This document shows positions 1 through 6,488 of a DNA stretch of 10,014 nt, piece after piece; positions within the stretch are counted from its first letter, which is position 1, and the number at the start of each line of letters is the position of its first letter. This DNA is from Planctomycetaceae bacterium (lineage in GTDB: Bacteria; Planctomycetota; Phycisphaerae; Phycisphaerales; SM1A02), in contig NYWY01000018.1 in the NCBI GenBank assembly GCA_002685335.1, forward strand, positions 1 to 10,014, written 5' to 3'. Both the position numbers and the translations under genes were made by a program. The notes beneath the pieces are model-generated. The model did no database searches. It was not told where the DNA came from and saw only the letters and a list, made by a program, of their open reading frames with translations.

Positions 1-1
1 C

Positions 2-808
2 GAGGGTGGCGTCGAGATCGAGACCGTGGCGCACGAGAATCCCGACGCGATCCTCAAGACCCCGATCCATCCGCTCAACGGCCTCGAAGCCTACGAAGCA
101 CGATCCGTGGCGAAGCGGCTCGGTTTCACCGGTCGGCAGATCGGGCAGGCCGCCGCGATCATGCAGAAACTGGCGAAGCTCTACGCCGACACCGATGCCG
201 ATCTGGTCGAGATCAATCCCCTGATCGTCACCCCGCCGAGCGAAGGCGCTCCAGACGGCCGGGTCATGGCGATCGACGCGAAGTTCGGTTTCGACGACAA
301 CGCGCTCTTCCGACACAAGAACCTGCAGGCGATGCACGATCCCGCGGAGGAGAATCCCTCCGAGGTCCGAGCCGAGGCGTCGGGCCTCTCCTACGTGGAT
401 CTCGACGGCAACATCGGCTGCCTCGTCAACGGCGCGGGACTGGCGATGAGCACCATGGACATCGTGAAGCTCCATGGGGGCGATCCCGCGAACTTCCTCG
501 ACGTCGGCGGCTCGGCGACCAAGGAATCGGTGACCGAGGCGTTCCGGATCATCCTCGGCGACGATCGCGTGCAGGGTGTGCTGGTGAACATCTTCGGTGG
601 CATCATGAAGTGCGACACCATCGCCGGCGCGATCATCGAAGCCGCGAAGGAAGTCGGCTTCGAGGTGCCCCTGGTGGTTCGACTCGAAGGCACCAACGTC
701 GATGCCGCACGGGCGATGCTCGAAGAAGCCAGGAGCGAAATTCCGTCCATGCAGACCGCGACCGACCTTGCGGATGCCGCTCGGACCGTCTGTGAAGCGG
801 TCGGCTGA
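2..808 (+). CDS. sucC: Succinyl-CoA synthetase (ADP-forming) beta subunit, 5' end cut off
   Basis: This subunit, with the SucD alpha subunit, interconverts succinyl-CoA and succinate with synthesis of ATP or GTP in the TCA cycle, in the cytoplasm. The reading frame is already open at base 2 and begins with EGGVEIE, a stretch that lies about 130 residues into the roughly 390-residue family, so most of the ATP-grasp nucleotide-binding half is outside the window. Visible family marks are VEINPLIVT (Mg-binding Asn region), [15 protein letters not shown], the CoA-ligase domain signature [18 protein letters not shown] followed by [16 protein letters not shown], and [14 protein letters not shown] with VVRLEGTN near the end. 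The stop TGA is at 806-808. The sequence looks intact and functional. The usual partner sucD is not immediately downstream: the next gene is a HAD hydrolase 5 bases later. It may lie upstream or elsewhere. Family identity is very secure from these motifs. Confidence 0.97.
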   Translation, partial: EGGVEIETVAHENPDAILKTPIHPLNGLEAYEARSVAKRLGFTGRQIGQAAAIMQKLAKLYADTDADLVEINPLIVTPPSEGAPDGRVMAIDAKFGFDDNALFRHKNLQAMHDPAEENPSEVRAEASGLSYVDLDGNIGCLVNGAGLAMSTMDIVKLHGGDPANFLDVGGSATKESVTEAFRIILGDDRVQGVLVNIFGGIMKCDTIAGAIIEAAKEVGFEVPLVVRLEGTNVDAARAMLEEARSEIPSMQTATDLADAARTVCEAVG

Positions 809-813
809 ATCCC

Positions 814-1530
814 ATGCTGATCCTCTTCGACATCGATGGAACCCTGCTTCGAAGCCGCGGCGTCGGGCTCCGAGCCATGCAGGCCGCGCTCGAAGAGATT
901 CATCCTCCGCGGCACGAGCATGATCGCCATGACATCGAATTGATCGACACCGCCGGGCGTCTCGATCCCCTGATCTGGAGGGAACTTCTCGCCCAACGCG
1001 GGATCGAGCCCACGGAAGCGCTTCATGATCGCTTCCGCGAGACCTACGGAACTCTGATGGCCCGAATGATCGAGGATGAACGACCGGTCATCGGCCTCGA
1101 TGGTGCGGCTGAAGCGGTTCGCTGGGTCCGAGATCATTCGGAGTTCATCGCCGCCCTGCTGACCGGGAATTATCCGGAGACCGGACGCCTGAAGGTCGCG
1201 GGAGCCGGCATCGATCCCGATGACTTCGCCTTCGGGGTCTGGGGCTCCGAAGCCTCCACTCGAAGAGGCCTTCCTCCGATCGGCATCGAACGGGGATCCG
1301 AGCATCTCGGCCGCCCGATCGATCCCCAGAACGCGGTCATCGTGGGGGACACTCCGGCGGACATCGACTGTGCGCGGGCCAGCGGCTGTCGCGTCATCGC
1401 GGTCGCGACCGGACGGTTCGGCATGGACGAACTCGCCTCCCATCAACCGGACGAACTCCTGCCGGACCTGGGAGACCTCGATCGGTTCGTCACCGCCTTG
1501 AACCGAACACTCCAGTCGAGGGACGCATGA
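814..1530 (+). CDS. HAD-superfamily hydrolase (phosphoglycolate phosphatase-like)
   Basis: A 238-residue haloacid-dehalogenase-fold hydrolase, most likely a cytoplasmic phosphatase on a small phosphorylated metabolite. All four HAD motifs are visible: motif I DIDGT at residues 6-10 (nucleophile D6 and acid/base D8), motif II LLTGN with T117, motif III K127 in the GRLK stretch, and motif [13 protein letters not shown] with D179 and D183 for Mg binding. The helical insertion between motifs I and II (about residues 15-90) is a C1-type cap, as in Gph/PGP-like enzymes. The substrate cannot be read from the sequence; phosphoglycolate is only the commonest annotation for this architecture. ATG at 814 follows the sucC stop by 5 bases, with no clear Shine-Dalgarno, so it may be translated by re-initiation after sucC. 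Its TGA (1528-1530) overlaps the ATG of the next gene by 4 bases (ATGA), which suggests translational coupling. Confidence 0.9.
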   Translation: MLILFDIDGTLLRSRGVGLRAMQAALEEIHPPRHEHDRHDIELIDTAGRLDPLIWRELLAQRGIEPTEALHDRFRETYGTLMARMIEDERPVIGLDGAAEAVRWVRDHSEFIAALLTGNYPETGRLKVAGAGIDPDDFAFGVWGSEASTRRGLPPIGIERGSEHLGRPIDPQNAVIVGDTPADIDCARASGCRVIAVATGRFGMDELASHQPDELLPDLGDLDRFVTALNRTLQSRDA

Positions 1531-2765
1531 TCTCCGGACCTCTGTCCCCGTCCGATCGAATCACTTCGATCGATGTGCTTCGGGGGTTGGCGTTGCTGGG
1601 GATCGTGATCGTGAACGCCGCCTACTTCGGCCTGCCTCTGGGAGGGGTGCTTGATGGCGGCATCGGAGCCGGCTCGATGAGCGATCGCGTCACCGCGATC
1701 CTCGTGGTGGTGTTCGCCGAGGTCAAGTTCATCTCGATCTTCTCGATCCTGTTCGGTTTCGGCCTCGCGATGCAACGGTCAAGACGCCTCGCCGCGAACA
1801 CCGGATTCGCGGCCTTCGGGGTCCGCCGGATGCTCCTACTCGCCGTCTTCGGTCTCCTGCACGTCCTCACTCTCTGGTACGGCGACGTCCTTTTTCTTTA
1901 CGCGGGCCTCGGCCTGCTCCTGATTCCGATGCTGTGCCTGGATGCCTCCGTCCGCCTGGTGCTGGCCGCCGTGATGATCTGCGGGGCCGGTGTGTTCGTC
2001 GGGCTCCTGAGCCTGCTTGGGATGATGGGTCCGCCGATCGTGGATCCCTCCACCGTCGACGGAAGTCTTCGGGGATTCGACGCGATCCTGGAAGCTCAGG
2101 GCGACCCGACACGGCCGGTCTGGATCGATGCCGAGGTGGCGGCATTCCGAAACGGCCCGTTCCTCGACGCCTTGACCTTCCGGATATCGAGTTGGGCGCT
2201 CGGCCAGATCATCTCCATCTTCGGCTTCGCCTGGCATGTCCTCGGCATGGCCCTGATCGGGAGCTGGATGCATGACCGTGACTTCTTCGGGGCCGGCGGC
2301 AGCGTTCTTCGCCGACGAATGACGTTCACGGTACTTCCCGGCGGCCTCCTCCTTTCAATCGCAGCCGGAATGATCTTCTGGGTCGAAGGCAAGGCCTCGA
2401 TCCCCGGTGCGGTGGCGACCCTGATCCAGAATCTCTCCGCGGTGATGATCGCGCTGGGTCTCGTCTCCCTGATCAGCCTGCGGGTGGATGCGGGTCGGAT
2501 GCCGCTTTCGAGGATCTTCTCCGCGGTGGGTCGAATGTCACTGACTGCGTATCTCCTCGAGAGCGTGGTGTTCTCCGCCCTGATGCTTCACTGGGGACTG
2601 GGATGGTTCGACCAGATCTCCCGAACCGGCCTCGTGGGACTCTCCCTGCTCGTCTATACGGCGGTGGCTCTGTTCTGCCTGCTCTGGAGCCGTCGCTTCG
2701 CCATGGGGCCGATGGAGTGGCTCTGGAGGCAAGGGGCCTATCTTGGGACCCGGAGGCCCGCATGA
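1527..2765 (+). CDS. DUF418 (YeiB-like) integral membrane protein
   Basis: A 412-residue polytopic membrane protein. The N-terminus carries the family pattern R(x)4D-x-L-R-G at residues 11-20 (R11, D16, R19, G20) running into a first membrane helix ending in Asn (LLGIVIVN, 23-30). [13 protein letters not shown] (118-130) is the second family mark. The C-terminal DUF418 domain (about 235-405) includes [12 protein letters not shown] (335-346) and ends in GPMEWLWR (394-401), a typical closing motif. I count roughly nine to eleven hydrophobic segments; residues about 170-215 form a polar loop, probably outside the membrane. DUF418 proteins are distant relatives of membrane acyltransferases, and their exact reaction is not established; a transport or acylation role is only a suggestion. 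The start overlaps the HAD stop as ATGA, so the two are probably in one operon. The stop is TGA at 2763-2765. Confidence 0.88.
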   Translation: MISGPLSPSDRITSIDVLRGLALLGIVIVNAAYFGLPLGGVLDGGIGAGSMSDRVTAILVVVFAEVKFISIFSILFGFGLAMQRSRRLAANTGFAAFGVRRMLLLAVFGLLHVLTLWYGDVLFLYAGLGLLLIPMLCLDASVRLVLAAVMICGAGVFVGLLSLLGMMGPPIVDPSTVDGSLRGFDAILEAQGDPTRPVWIDAEVAAFRNGPFLDALTFRISSWALGQIISIFGFAWHVLGMALIGSWMHDRDFFGAGGSVLRRRMTFTVLPGGLLLSIAAGMIFWVEGKASIPGAVATLIQNLSAVMIALGLVSLISLRVDAGRMPLSRIFSAVGRMSLTAYLLESVVFSALMLHWGLGWFDQISRTGLVGLSLLVYTAVALFCLLWSRRFAMGPMEWLWRQGAYLGTRRPA

Positions 2766-2886
2766 AACGTCCTCCGGTTCGCGTGGAGAACGTGTCGCGG
2801 TCGCCAGAGAGCCGAATTCGAGGGGTAGCCTTGAACGTAGCCGGTTCGCGTGGGTCGGCGTCCGAGACCGCCGGAGTCCTTCTGCC

Positions 2887-3639
2887 GTGGATGCGCACCT
2901 TGCCGGGATCTGCAACGACTTCTACGTGAATCAGAAGATCGCGGTCACGATGGACGTGCCGGAGGGACGTGAGGCTGTTCTGGACCTCTTCGGACGCATC
3001 CAGAAACAATTTCCCCGACTCGAGCGGCTTCGACGCTACGAGGGCGAATACGCCCTCGAATCCGAAGACGTCGATGGGACCTACAGCTGGGTGGCACTCC
3101 GGCAGACCACCCTCCGCAGTGGTTTCGTCAACCCTCAATCCCTCGACGAGGCGTACCGTCTCCATCGTTCGCTCCTCGACATCGCGCCCTACTACCTCTC
3201 GGTGAGCCCCCTCGATCTCGACCACATCGAATTGGTCTTCGGCTTCGACTTCGAGGCCGACCGAGACCGCGACGAGATCGTGTTCGAAGCCTTGCTCGCC
3301 GATTCGCCTCTCGCGGAACTGGTGGATCGAGATCGCGAGCGCCTGGTGGAAGCCCAGCCTCTCCTCGGAATCGCCCTGGACGACGATCCTCGAATGCAGG
3401 CGTTCTTCGAAATCAAGTCCCGACCGGCTCGCGGCCGCACTGGAGTTCCAGGCACCGAAGGCACCGAGCCCATCAGCGTGTACCTGACCGCCCGCGCGTC
3501 GGGGCCCATCAAATCGCTGGACGAACTCCCATCCCTGTTCGCCCGACTGGCCGGTCATTCCGAGCGTCTGGTCGAGGAACGGCTGATTCCGTCGGTTCTG
3601 GTTCCGATTCGTCGGGCCATCCTCTCCCGGCCCTGCTGA
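2887..3639 (+). CDS. Conserved-looking hypothetical protein, 250 residues, GTG start
   Basis: I do not recognise this protein. It is soluble, with no signal peptide or membrane segment. I place the start at GTG 2887 because GGAG (2873-2876) sits 10 bases upstream. The open frame reaches back to ATG 2743, but that extension overlaps DUF418 and reads as arginine/serine/glycine-rich out-of-frame sequence. ATG 2950 is a possible later start (229 residues). Visible structure: an alternating strand at the N-terminus (NDFYVNQKIAVTMDVP, 10-25), a helix (REAVLDLFGRIQKQFPRL, 28-45), then YEGEYALES (51-59), YSWVAL (66-71), RSGFVNPQS (77-85) with a helix AYRLHRSLLDIAPYYLSVSPLD, and ELVFGFDFE (115-123). 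The C-terminal part has a DELPSLFARLAGHSERLVEE helix (212-231). The many aromatic and acidic residues and an orderly strand-helix pattern suggest a folded protein. Nothing suggests an enzyme active site. It lies 121 bases after DUF418 and could be co-transcribed with it. Confidence 0.78.
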   Translation: MDAHLAGICNDFYVNQKIAVTMDVPEGREAVLDLFGRIQKQFPRLERLRRYEGEYALESEDVDGTYSWVALRQTTLRSGFVNPQSLDEAYRLHRSLLDIAPYYLSVSPLDLDHIELVFGFDFEADRDRDEIVFEALLADSPLAELVDRDRERLVEAQPLLGIALDDDPRMQAFFEIKSRPARGRTGVPGTEGTEPISVYLTARASGPIKSLDELPSLFARLAGHSERLVEERLIPSVLVPIRRAILSRPC

Positions 3640-3690
3640 TACCGAAGCCCGATTCGATGTTCAGCCCGACTGCCTGAAACCCGTCATCGC

Positions 3691-3725
3691 AAAAAACGAC
3701 ACGGCCGCGGATGTTCGCGGCCGTG
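3691..3725 (-). terminator. Hairpin with U-tract, terminator facing the minus strand
   Basis: CACGGCCGCG (3700-3709) and CGCGGCCGTG (3716-3725) form a perfect 10-bp, almost all-G/C stem with a 6-base loop (3710-3715). On the minus strand the hairpin is followed, after a few bases, by six Us (complement of A6 at 3691-3696), the layout of a rho-independent terminator for leftward transcription. On the plus strand no T-run follows, so it would be a weak terminator for the preceding plus-strand gene, whose stop is 60 bases upstream. No convincing minus-strand gene leads into it, so what it terminates is unclear. Confidence 0.6.
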
Positions 3726-3906
3726 CCATCAACGAGTCCTGTCGGCATATCTGCGACAGCCTTGACGGGCCGACTCCCCAGACGGCGCATCCTCGTCTAT
3801 TCCCCAAAATCTCTCTCGACGCTGCCGTCCGATCGGTCTGCCCCGGCCGAACGGTGGAAAGGATCCGTCGAACGAATCCCCTCCGAAGGGACATGCGTGG
3901 AACGAG

Positions 3907-3934
3907 TCGAAAGAGCGCACAAATCAGATATTTT
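3907..3934 (+). promoter_or_regulatory. Possible promoter for the HD-GYP gene
   Basis: TCGAAA (3907-3912) and TATTTT (3929-3934), 16 bases apart, each match the sigma-70-type hexamers TTGACA/TATAAT at four of six positions, in the most A+T-rich patch of the gap. Transcription would start near 3941 and give a leader of about 38 bases that contains the start-codon hairpin. An alternative is a -10-like TAGGCT at 3967-3972 whose predicted start site falls on the GTG itself, giving a leaderless message. Neither can be proved from sequence. Confidence 0.35.
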
Positions 3935-3954
3935 CGTCGCAATCACCGCGGGGG

Positions 3955-3981
3955 CACCCTCGGTGCTAGGCTCCGAGGGTG
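3955..3981 (+). promoter_or_regulatory. 9-bp hairpin covering the HD-GYP start codon
   Basis: CACCCTCGG (3955-3963) and CCGAGGGTG (3973-3981) are perfect inverted repeats separated by 9 bases (TGCTAGGCT). The right arm ends on the GTG initiation codon (3979-3981) and includes the only purine-rich GAGG stretch, which touches the start codon and is therefore too close to work as a normal ribosome-binding site. If the leader is transcribed, the start codon would be held in the stem. If transcription begins at the GTG, the same bases would act only at the DNA level. Confidence 0.5.
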
Positions 3982-4776
3982 GATTTTGAACTCGCCAATG
4001 CTCTTGGTCGAATCGTCGAGTTGAAGGACCGCAGCACTGCGGCTCACACCTGGCGGGTCACCATGTACGCCCAGGCCGTAGCGGAGGCAGCCAGGCTCGA
4101 TACGCCGAGGCTGATGAACTTCATGCTTGGCGCGGTTCTCCACGATCTGGGCAAGATCGATGTCCCCGGAGACATCCTCGGCAAGCCCGGCCGACTCGAT
4201 TCCGAGGAGTTCCGGGTCATTCAACAGCACACCGTGACGGGATACGAGCGGCTTCGGCGGATGCAGGTCAGCGAGCCGCTGATTCTCGATGTGGTTCGAA
4301 GTCATCACGAACGAATTGATGGAAGCGGGTATCCCGATGGGCTCGCCGGCGAACAGATTCCACTGGCCGCCCGCTGGTTCGCGGTGATCGACGGGTTCGA
4401 TGCGATGACCAGCCTCCGCCCCTACCGGGATGCTCGAGGAGATGCGTCGGCCCGAAGAGCCATCCTGGACCTCGAATCCCACGCTGGTAGCTGGTACGAA
4501 CCCGAAGCGGTCGCGGTCTTCAGGGATCTCTACGATCGAGGGCGGCTGGATTCGACCCTCGAACATCTGAACGACGTCGACGAGCATGCCACCCTGACCG
4601 GACCTCTGAGCCCCCGCGCGGTCGAGCTCGCCCGCGATGCGTTACGAGGATCGAATCCACCTGGCGTCGATTCCGGAGATGTCGAACATCTCCTCGATCT
4701 CGCGGCTGAGGGGCATGCCGGAACCGATGAGAACGACGCCTCGGAAGCGCCACCTTCTTCGGAGTCCCCCGCCTGA
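3979..4776 (+). CDS. HD-GYP domain protein, putative cyclic-di-GMP phosphodiesterase
   Basis: A 265-residue cytoplasmic protein made of an HD-GYP domain (about 1-190) and an acidic, Ser/Pro/Ala-rich tail (about 195-265). HD-GYP domains hydrolyse the second messenger cyclic-di-GMP to GMP. Diagnostic residues are present: the helix ELKDRSTAAHTWRV with H23, the HD pair H55-D56 with K59 in LHDLGKI, H84 in QQHTVTG, the H109-H110-E111 group followed by DGSGYPDGL (114-122) with an intact GYP, and D138 in AVIDGFDAMTS, then RPYR (147-150). Unlike response-regulator forms it has no receiver or other sensory domain. The start must be GTG 3979, because an in-frame TAG lies at 3967-3969 and the next ATG is well inside the domain. 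The HHE/GYP set and metal ligands look complete, so activity is likely, though some family members act only as binding or adaptor proteins. The last 40 residues have weaker coding composition. Confidence 0.92.
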   Translation: MDFELANALGRIVELKDRSTAAHTWRVTMYAQAVAEAARLDTPRLMNFMLGAVLHDLGKIDVPGDILGKPGRLDSEEFRVIQQHTVTGYERLRRMQVSEPLILDVVRSHHERIDGSGYPDGLAGEQIPLAARWFAVIDGFDAMTSLRPYRDARGDASARRAILDLESHAGSWYEPEAVAVFRDLYDRGRLDSTLEHLNDVDEHATLTGPLSPRAVELARDALRGSNPPGVDSGDVEHLLDLAAEGHAGTDENDASEAPPSSESPA

Positions 4777-5121
4777 GCCGGGCCGTCTCAACTTCTCCGA
4801 CCCGCCGACTCCCCCTCCGCCGCCGGTCTGGAATGAGGATCGACAGGTGGTGATGGCGACGATTCGGTGTGAAGTCCTCGGCGATGCGGTTGGTGGCGAG
4901 CGCCGACTCGAAGGCCGATGCGAGCTTCGGATTCCGATCGGGGGCCTCGTGCTGATGCTCCCCGCCGTCGGCGAGCAACCACCAGTCGCCCTGCTCCTGA
5001 GCATTCATTCACGTTGACCGTCGCCACGAGCAACGCGACGACGTCACGAATTTCAGCCTCAAAAAAAACGACGCCGTCCAGGAGGACGGCGTCGTGCAGG
5101 GTCGTTCGGGGCGAGGCGGTC
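4777..5121. other. 345-base stretch without a confident gene
   Basis: This lies between the converging HD-GYP gene and the small basic protein gene. A plus-strand open frame from ATG 4637 to TGA 5017 (126 residues, overlapping the HD-GYP tail by 140 bases) keeps a fairly G/C-rich third codon position and contains a five-proline run, but it has no clear ribosome-binding site, its composition fits coding only in part, and it resembles nothing I know. Antisense frames from 5008 and 5004 are also open but turn arginine/serine-rich. The only well-supported element is the minus-strand terminator at 5061-5095. I see no terminator for the HD-GYP message. Confidence 0.6.
5061..5095 (-). terminator. 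Rho-independent terminator of the small basic protein gene
   Basis: ACGACGCCGTCC (5068-5079) and GGACGGCGTCGT (5084-5095) form a perfect 12-bp stem with a 4-base loop (AGGA). On the minus strand the hairpin runs directly into eight Us (complement of A8 at 5061-5068). It begins 26 bases after the stop codon at 5122-5124 of the leftward gene, the expected place. No T-run follows it on the plus strand, so it should be one-directional. Confidence 0.92.
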
Positions 5122-5412
5122 TCAGGCCGCCTTGGCATCGAGATACTTCTCGACACTCTTGATGTCGTTGATGATCTGCGGAGTCACTCGAAGCGTGAAC
5201 GACTCGCCGATCTCGACCTTCACGACCTGGGTCGGTCGCTTGCGATCGATCCAGATGCGACCGGCACGATTGGTCGGGCGGTTGTCGATCTGACGACGTC
5301 GCTTTGCGAGCGCGGTGAGGGCCTTCTGGACCTCGGGCTGCATCCGCATGAGCCGACGAAGGGTCTTCACGCCCGCCTCGTTCTTGGGGAGGGTGGTGAT
5401 CGTGAAGGTCAT
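5122..5412 (-). CDS. Small basic protein of unknown function, 96 residues
   Basis: I do not recognise the family. From ATG 5412 the product has 96 residues and is strongly basic (21 Lys/Arg against 9 Asp/Glu). It has a helix-forming first half, KTLRRLMRMQPEVQKALTAL (16-35), then a K-R-R-R cluster (37-40), and a second half that looks like beta strands (RIWIDRKRPTQVVKVEIGES, 52-71; FTLRVTP, 72-78) ending in a helix, INDIKSVEKYL. The charge and the compact alpha/beta pattern fit a nucleic-acid- or ribosome-binding protein, but this is only inference. ATGs at 5436 and 5445 are in frame (104 or 107 residues), and none of the three has a good Shine-Dalgarno. 5412 is chosen because the residues before it look less ordered. 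The frame stays open to 5634, but the promoter at about 5501-5529 limits the start. It is a single-gene unit with its own promoter and strong terminator, which suggests steady, independent expression. Confidence 0.75.
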   Translation of the reverse strand: MTFTITTLPKNEAGVKTLRRLMRMQPEVQKALTALAKRRRQIDNRPTNRAGRIWIDRKRPTQVVKVEIGESFTLRVTPQIINDIKSVEKYLDAKAA

Positions 5413-5470
5413 GGTGGTCGACGCGGCGAGTTCCATGGCATGCATCCGACGGACAGGCGTTTCTGGAGGA

Positions 5471-5487
5471 CCGAGGCGTCGCCTCGG
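5471..5487 (-). promoter_or_regulatory. 7-bp hairpin in the leader of the small basic protein gene
   Basis: CCGAGGC (5471-5477) and GCCTCGG (5481-5487) form a perfect 7-bp stem with a 3-base loop. It would lie near the 5' end of the leader RNA made from the 5501-5529 promoter. No U-run follows it on either strand, so it is not a standard terminator. It may stabilise the mRNA end or be incidental. Confidence 0.35.
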
Positions 5488-5500
5488 CTGCGAATCGAAG

Positions 5501-5529
5501 ATTGTACCAAGACCGCCCGCCGAGTCCAG
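5501..5529 (-). promoter_or_regulatory. Promoter of the small basic protein gene
   Basis: On the minus strand, TACAAT (5506 to 5501) matches the -10 consensus at five of six bases. A weak -35-like CTGGAC (5529 to 5524) lies 17 bases upstream. Transcription would begin near 5494, giving a leader of about 80 bases before ATG 5412 (about 50 before ATG 5445). It lies just past the stop of the upstream dehydrogenase gene, so the small gene need not depend on read-through. Confidence 0.5.
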
Positions 5530-5548
5530 CCGGTTGGCCAATCTCCCG

Positions 5549-6427
5549 TCAGACCAGCCCGGCGACCTGGCGAAGGTGCTGGTGGAGGACCTGGGTTCCT
5601 TGACGCCCCAGACCCGCCGCCGCGACCTCTCCATAGAGCTTCTCGGCCATTTCCAGGCCCGGAAGAGCCAGTTTCAGAGCTCGAGCCGACCGGACGGCGA
5701 TTCCCAGATCCTTCACGAAATGCTCCACGAAAAATCCCGGTTCGAAATCTTCCGCCAGAATCCGGGGGACCAGATTGGTGAGGGTCCAACTTCCAGCCGC
5801 GCCGGAGGAGACGGATTCCAGCACCCGAGCCGGGTCCAGCCCCGCCGTCTCGGCGAAGCGAATCGCCTCGCAGGCCCCCACCATCGACGCCGCCACCAGA
5901 ATCTGGTTCACGATCTTGGTCTGCTGCCCGGCCCCGGGCCCGCCCTGCAGGACGATCGTGGCTCCCATGGTCTCAAGCCAGGGACGAATCTCCTGGTAGG
6001 CGGCCGCCTCGCCCCCCACCATGATGGAAAGGGTTCCGTTTCGGGCCCCCACATCGCCCCCGGAGACCGGGGCATCAAAGGCCTTCACCGATCTCGCCGC
6101 TGCCTCTTCGTGGATTCGAATCGCCAACCGCGGGTCACTGGTGGTCATGTCGATCAGGAAACGAGGCGGCTGATCCGCGCTCAGAGTCCCGGCGGGTCCC
6201 AGGTGGACCATTTCGACGTCTTCGGGGTACCCCACGATCGAGAACACGCCGTCCGTGCCATCCGCCGCTTCCCGAGGTGATTCCGCCCACGTGGCACCAC
6301 GATCCAGAAGCGGAGCCGCCCGCTCCCGCGTTCGGGTGTGAACACGAAGTCGGTGCCCCGCATCGAGGAGTTTGGCCGCCATCGAACGCCCCATGACGCC
6401 CGTTCCAATCCATCCAAAATCAAGCAT
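5549..6427 (-). CDS. 3-hydroxyisobutyrate dehydrogenase-family NAD(P)-dependent oxidoreductase
   Basis: A 292-residue beta-hydroxyacid dehydrogenase, the usual length for the family, reducing or oxidising a 3-hydroxy-acid or short aldehyde-acid with NAD(P)H in the cytoplasm. The N-terminal Rossmann domain opens with GWIGTGVMGRSMAAKLL (G8, G10, M12, G13). After the second strand comes HTRTRERA; a basic residue here (R32) favours NADP, as in glyoxylate/succinic-semialdehyde reductase-like members. The substrate loop DAPVSGGDVGARNG (118-131) is intact, as are the catalytic Lys (K171 in GAGQQTKIVNQ) with N174, and the C-terminal FVKDLGIAV (237-245). ATG 6427 is chosen because CGGAG lies 9 bases upstream on this strand and the GxGxMG motif follows at the normal distance. 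The frame extends upstream to 6940 only as a shadow of moxR. Exact substrate (3-hydroxyisobutyrate, tartronate semialdehyde, glyoxylate and others) cannot be told. It is transcribed divergently from the MoxR operon. Confidence 0.93.
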   Translation of the reverse strand: MLDFGWIGTGVMGRSMAAKLLDAGHRLRVHTRTRERAAPLLDRGATWAESPREAADGTDGVFSIVGYPEDVEMVHLGPAGTLSADQPPRFLIDMTTSDPRLAIRIHEEAAARSVKAFDAPVSGGDVGARNGTLSIMVGGEAAAYQEIRPWLETMGATIVLQGGPGAGQQTKIVNQILVAASMVGACEAIRFAETAGLDPARVLESVSSGAAGSWTLTNLVPRILAEDFEPGFFVEHFVKDLGIAVRSARALKLALPGLEMAEKLYGEVAAAGLGRQGTQVLHQHLRQVAGLV

Positions 6428-6488
6428 CGAAACAAGCTCCGGGAAACCCAGAAACGAAGTGCAACCCAAACGAACCCCGACGGTCGAA

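Larger units (their letters stand above)
3640..3978. other. 339-base intergenic region
   Basis: There is no supportable gene between the hypothetical protein and the HD-GYP gene. Open frames on either strand here are short, arginine/serine-rich and unlike their neighbours. The region holds a perfect 10-bp hairpin with an adjoining A6/U6 tract oriented for the minus strand (3691-3725), a possible plus-strand promoter (3907-3934) and the left arm of a hairpin that covers the HD-GYP start codon. Local composition falls toward A+T around 3800-3935 compared with the genes, as expected for a control region. Confidence 0.7.

Noticed and set aside
391..1446. Minus-strand open frame of 351 codons opposite sucC and the HAD gene
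   Set aside because: It runs antisense to two genes with clear family motifs. Long antisense open frames are common in G/C-rich DNA, and the product is arginine/serine-rich with no domain.
2743..2886. Upstream extension of the 250-residue protein to ATG 2743
   Set aside because: The extra 48 residues overlap the DUF418 gene, look like out-of-frame sequence and ignore the better start, GTG 2887 with GGAG upstream.
2762..2929. 55-codon frame whose ATG overlaps the DUF418 stop (ATGA)
   Set aside because: The overlap resembles true coupled starts nearby, but the product is low-complexity Arg/Ser/Gly-rich and overlaps the start of the better-supported gene.
2473..3558. Minus-strand open frame of 361 codons opposite the DUF418 end and the hypothetical gene
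   Set aside because: The plus-strand frame has an orderly protein pattern and a ribosome-binding site; the minus frame spans a gene boundary and turns into Arg/Pro/Ser-rich sequence.
3509..3790. Minus-strand open frame of 93 codons that could explain the orphan terminator
   Set aside because: The frame reads straight through the hairpin and its U-tract and into the antisense of the next gene, so the hairpin could not be its terminator.
4028..4041. Short palindromic hairpin CCGCAG-CA-CTGCGG inside the HD-GYP gene
   Set aside because: It lies within conserved HD-GYP codons and has no U-run; most likely a by-product of codon use.
5315..6280. Plus-strand open frame of 321 codons opposite the dehydrogenase
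   Set aside because: It is antisense to a dehydrogenase with complete motifs and to the promoter of the small basic protein; its product is Arg/Gly/Ser-rich with no domain.
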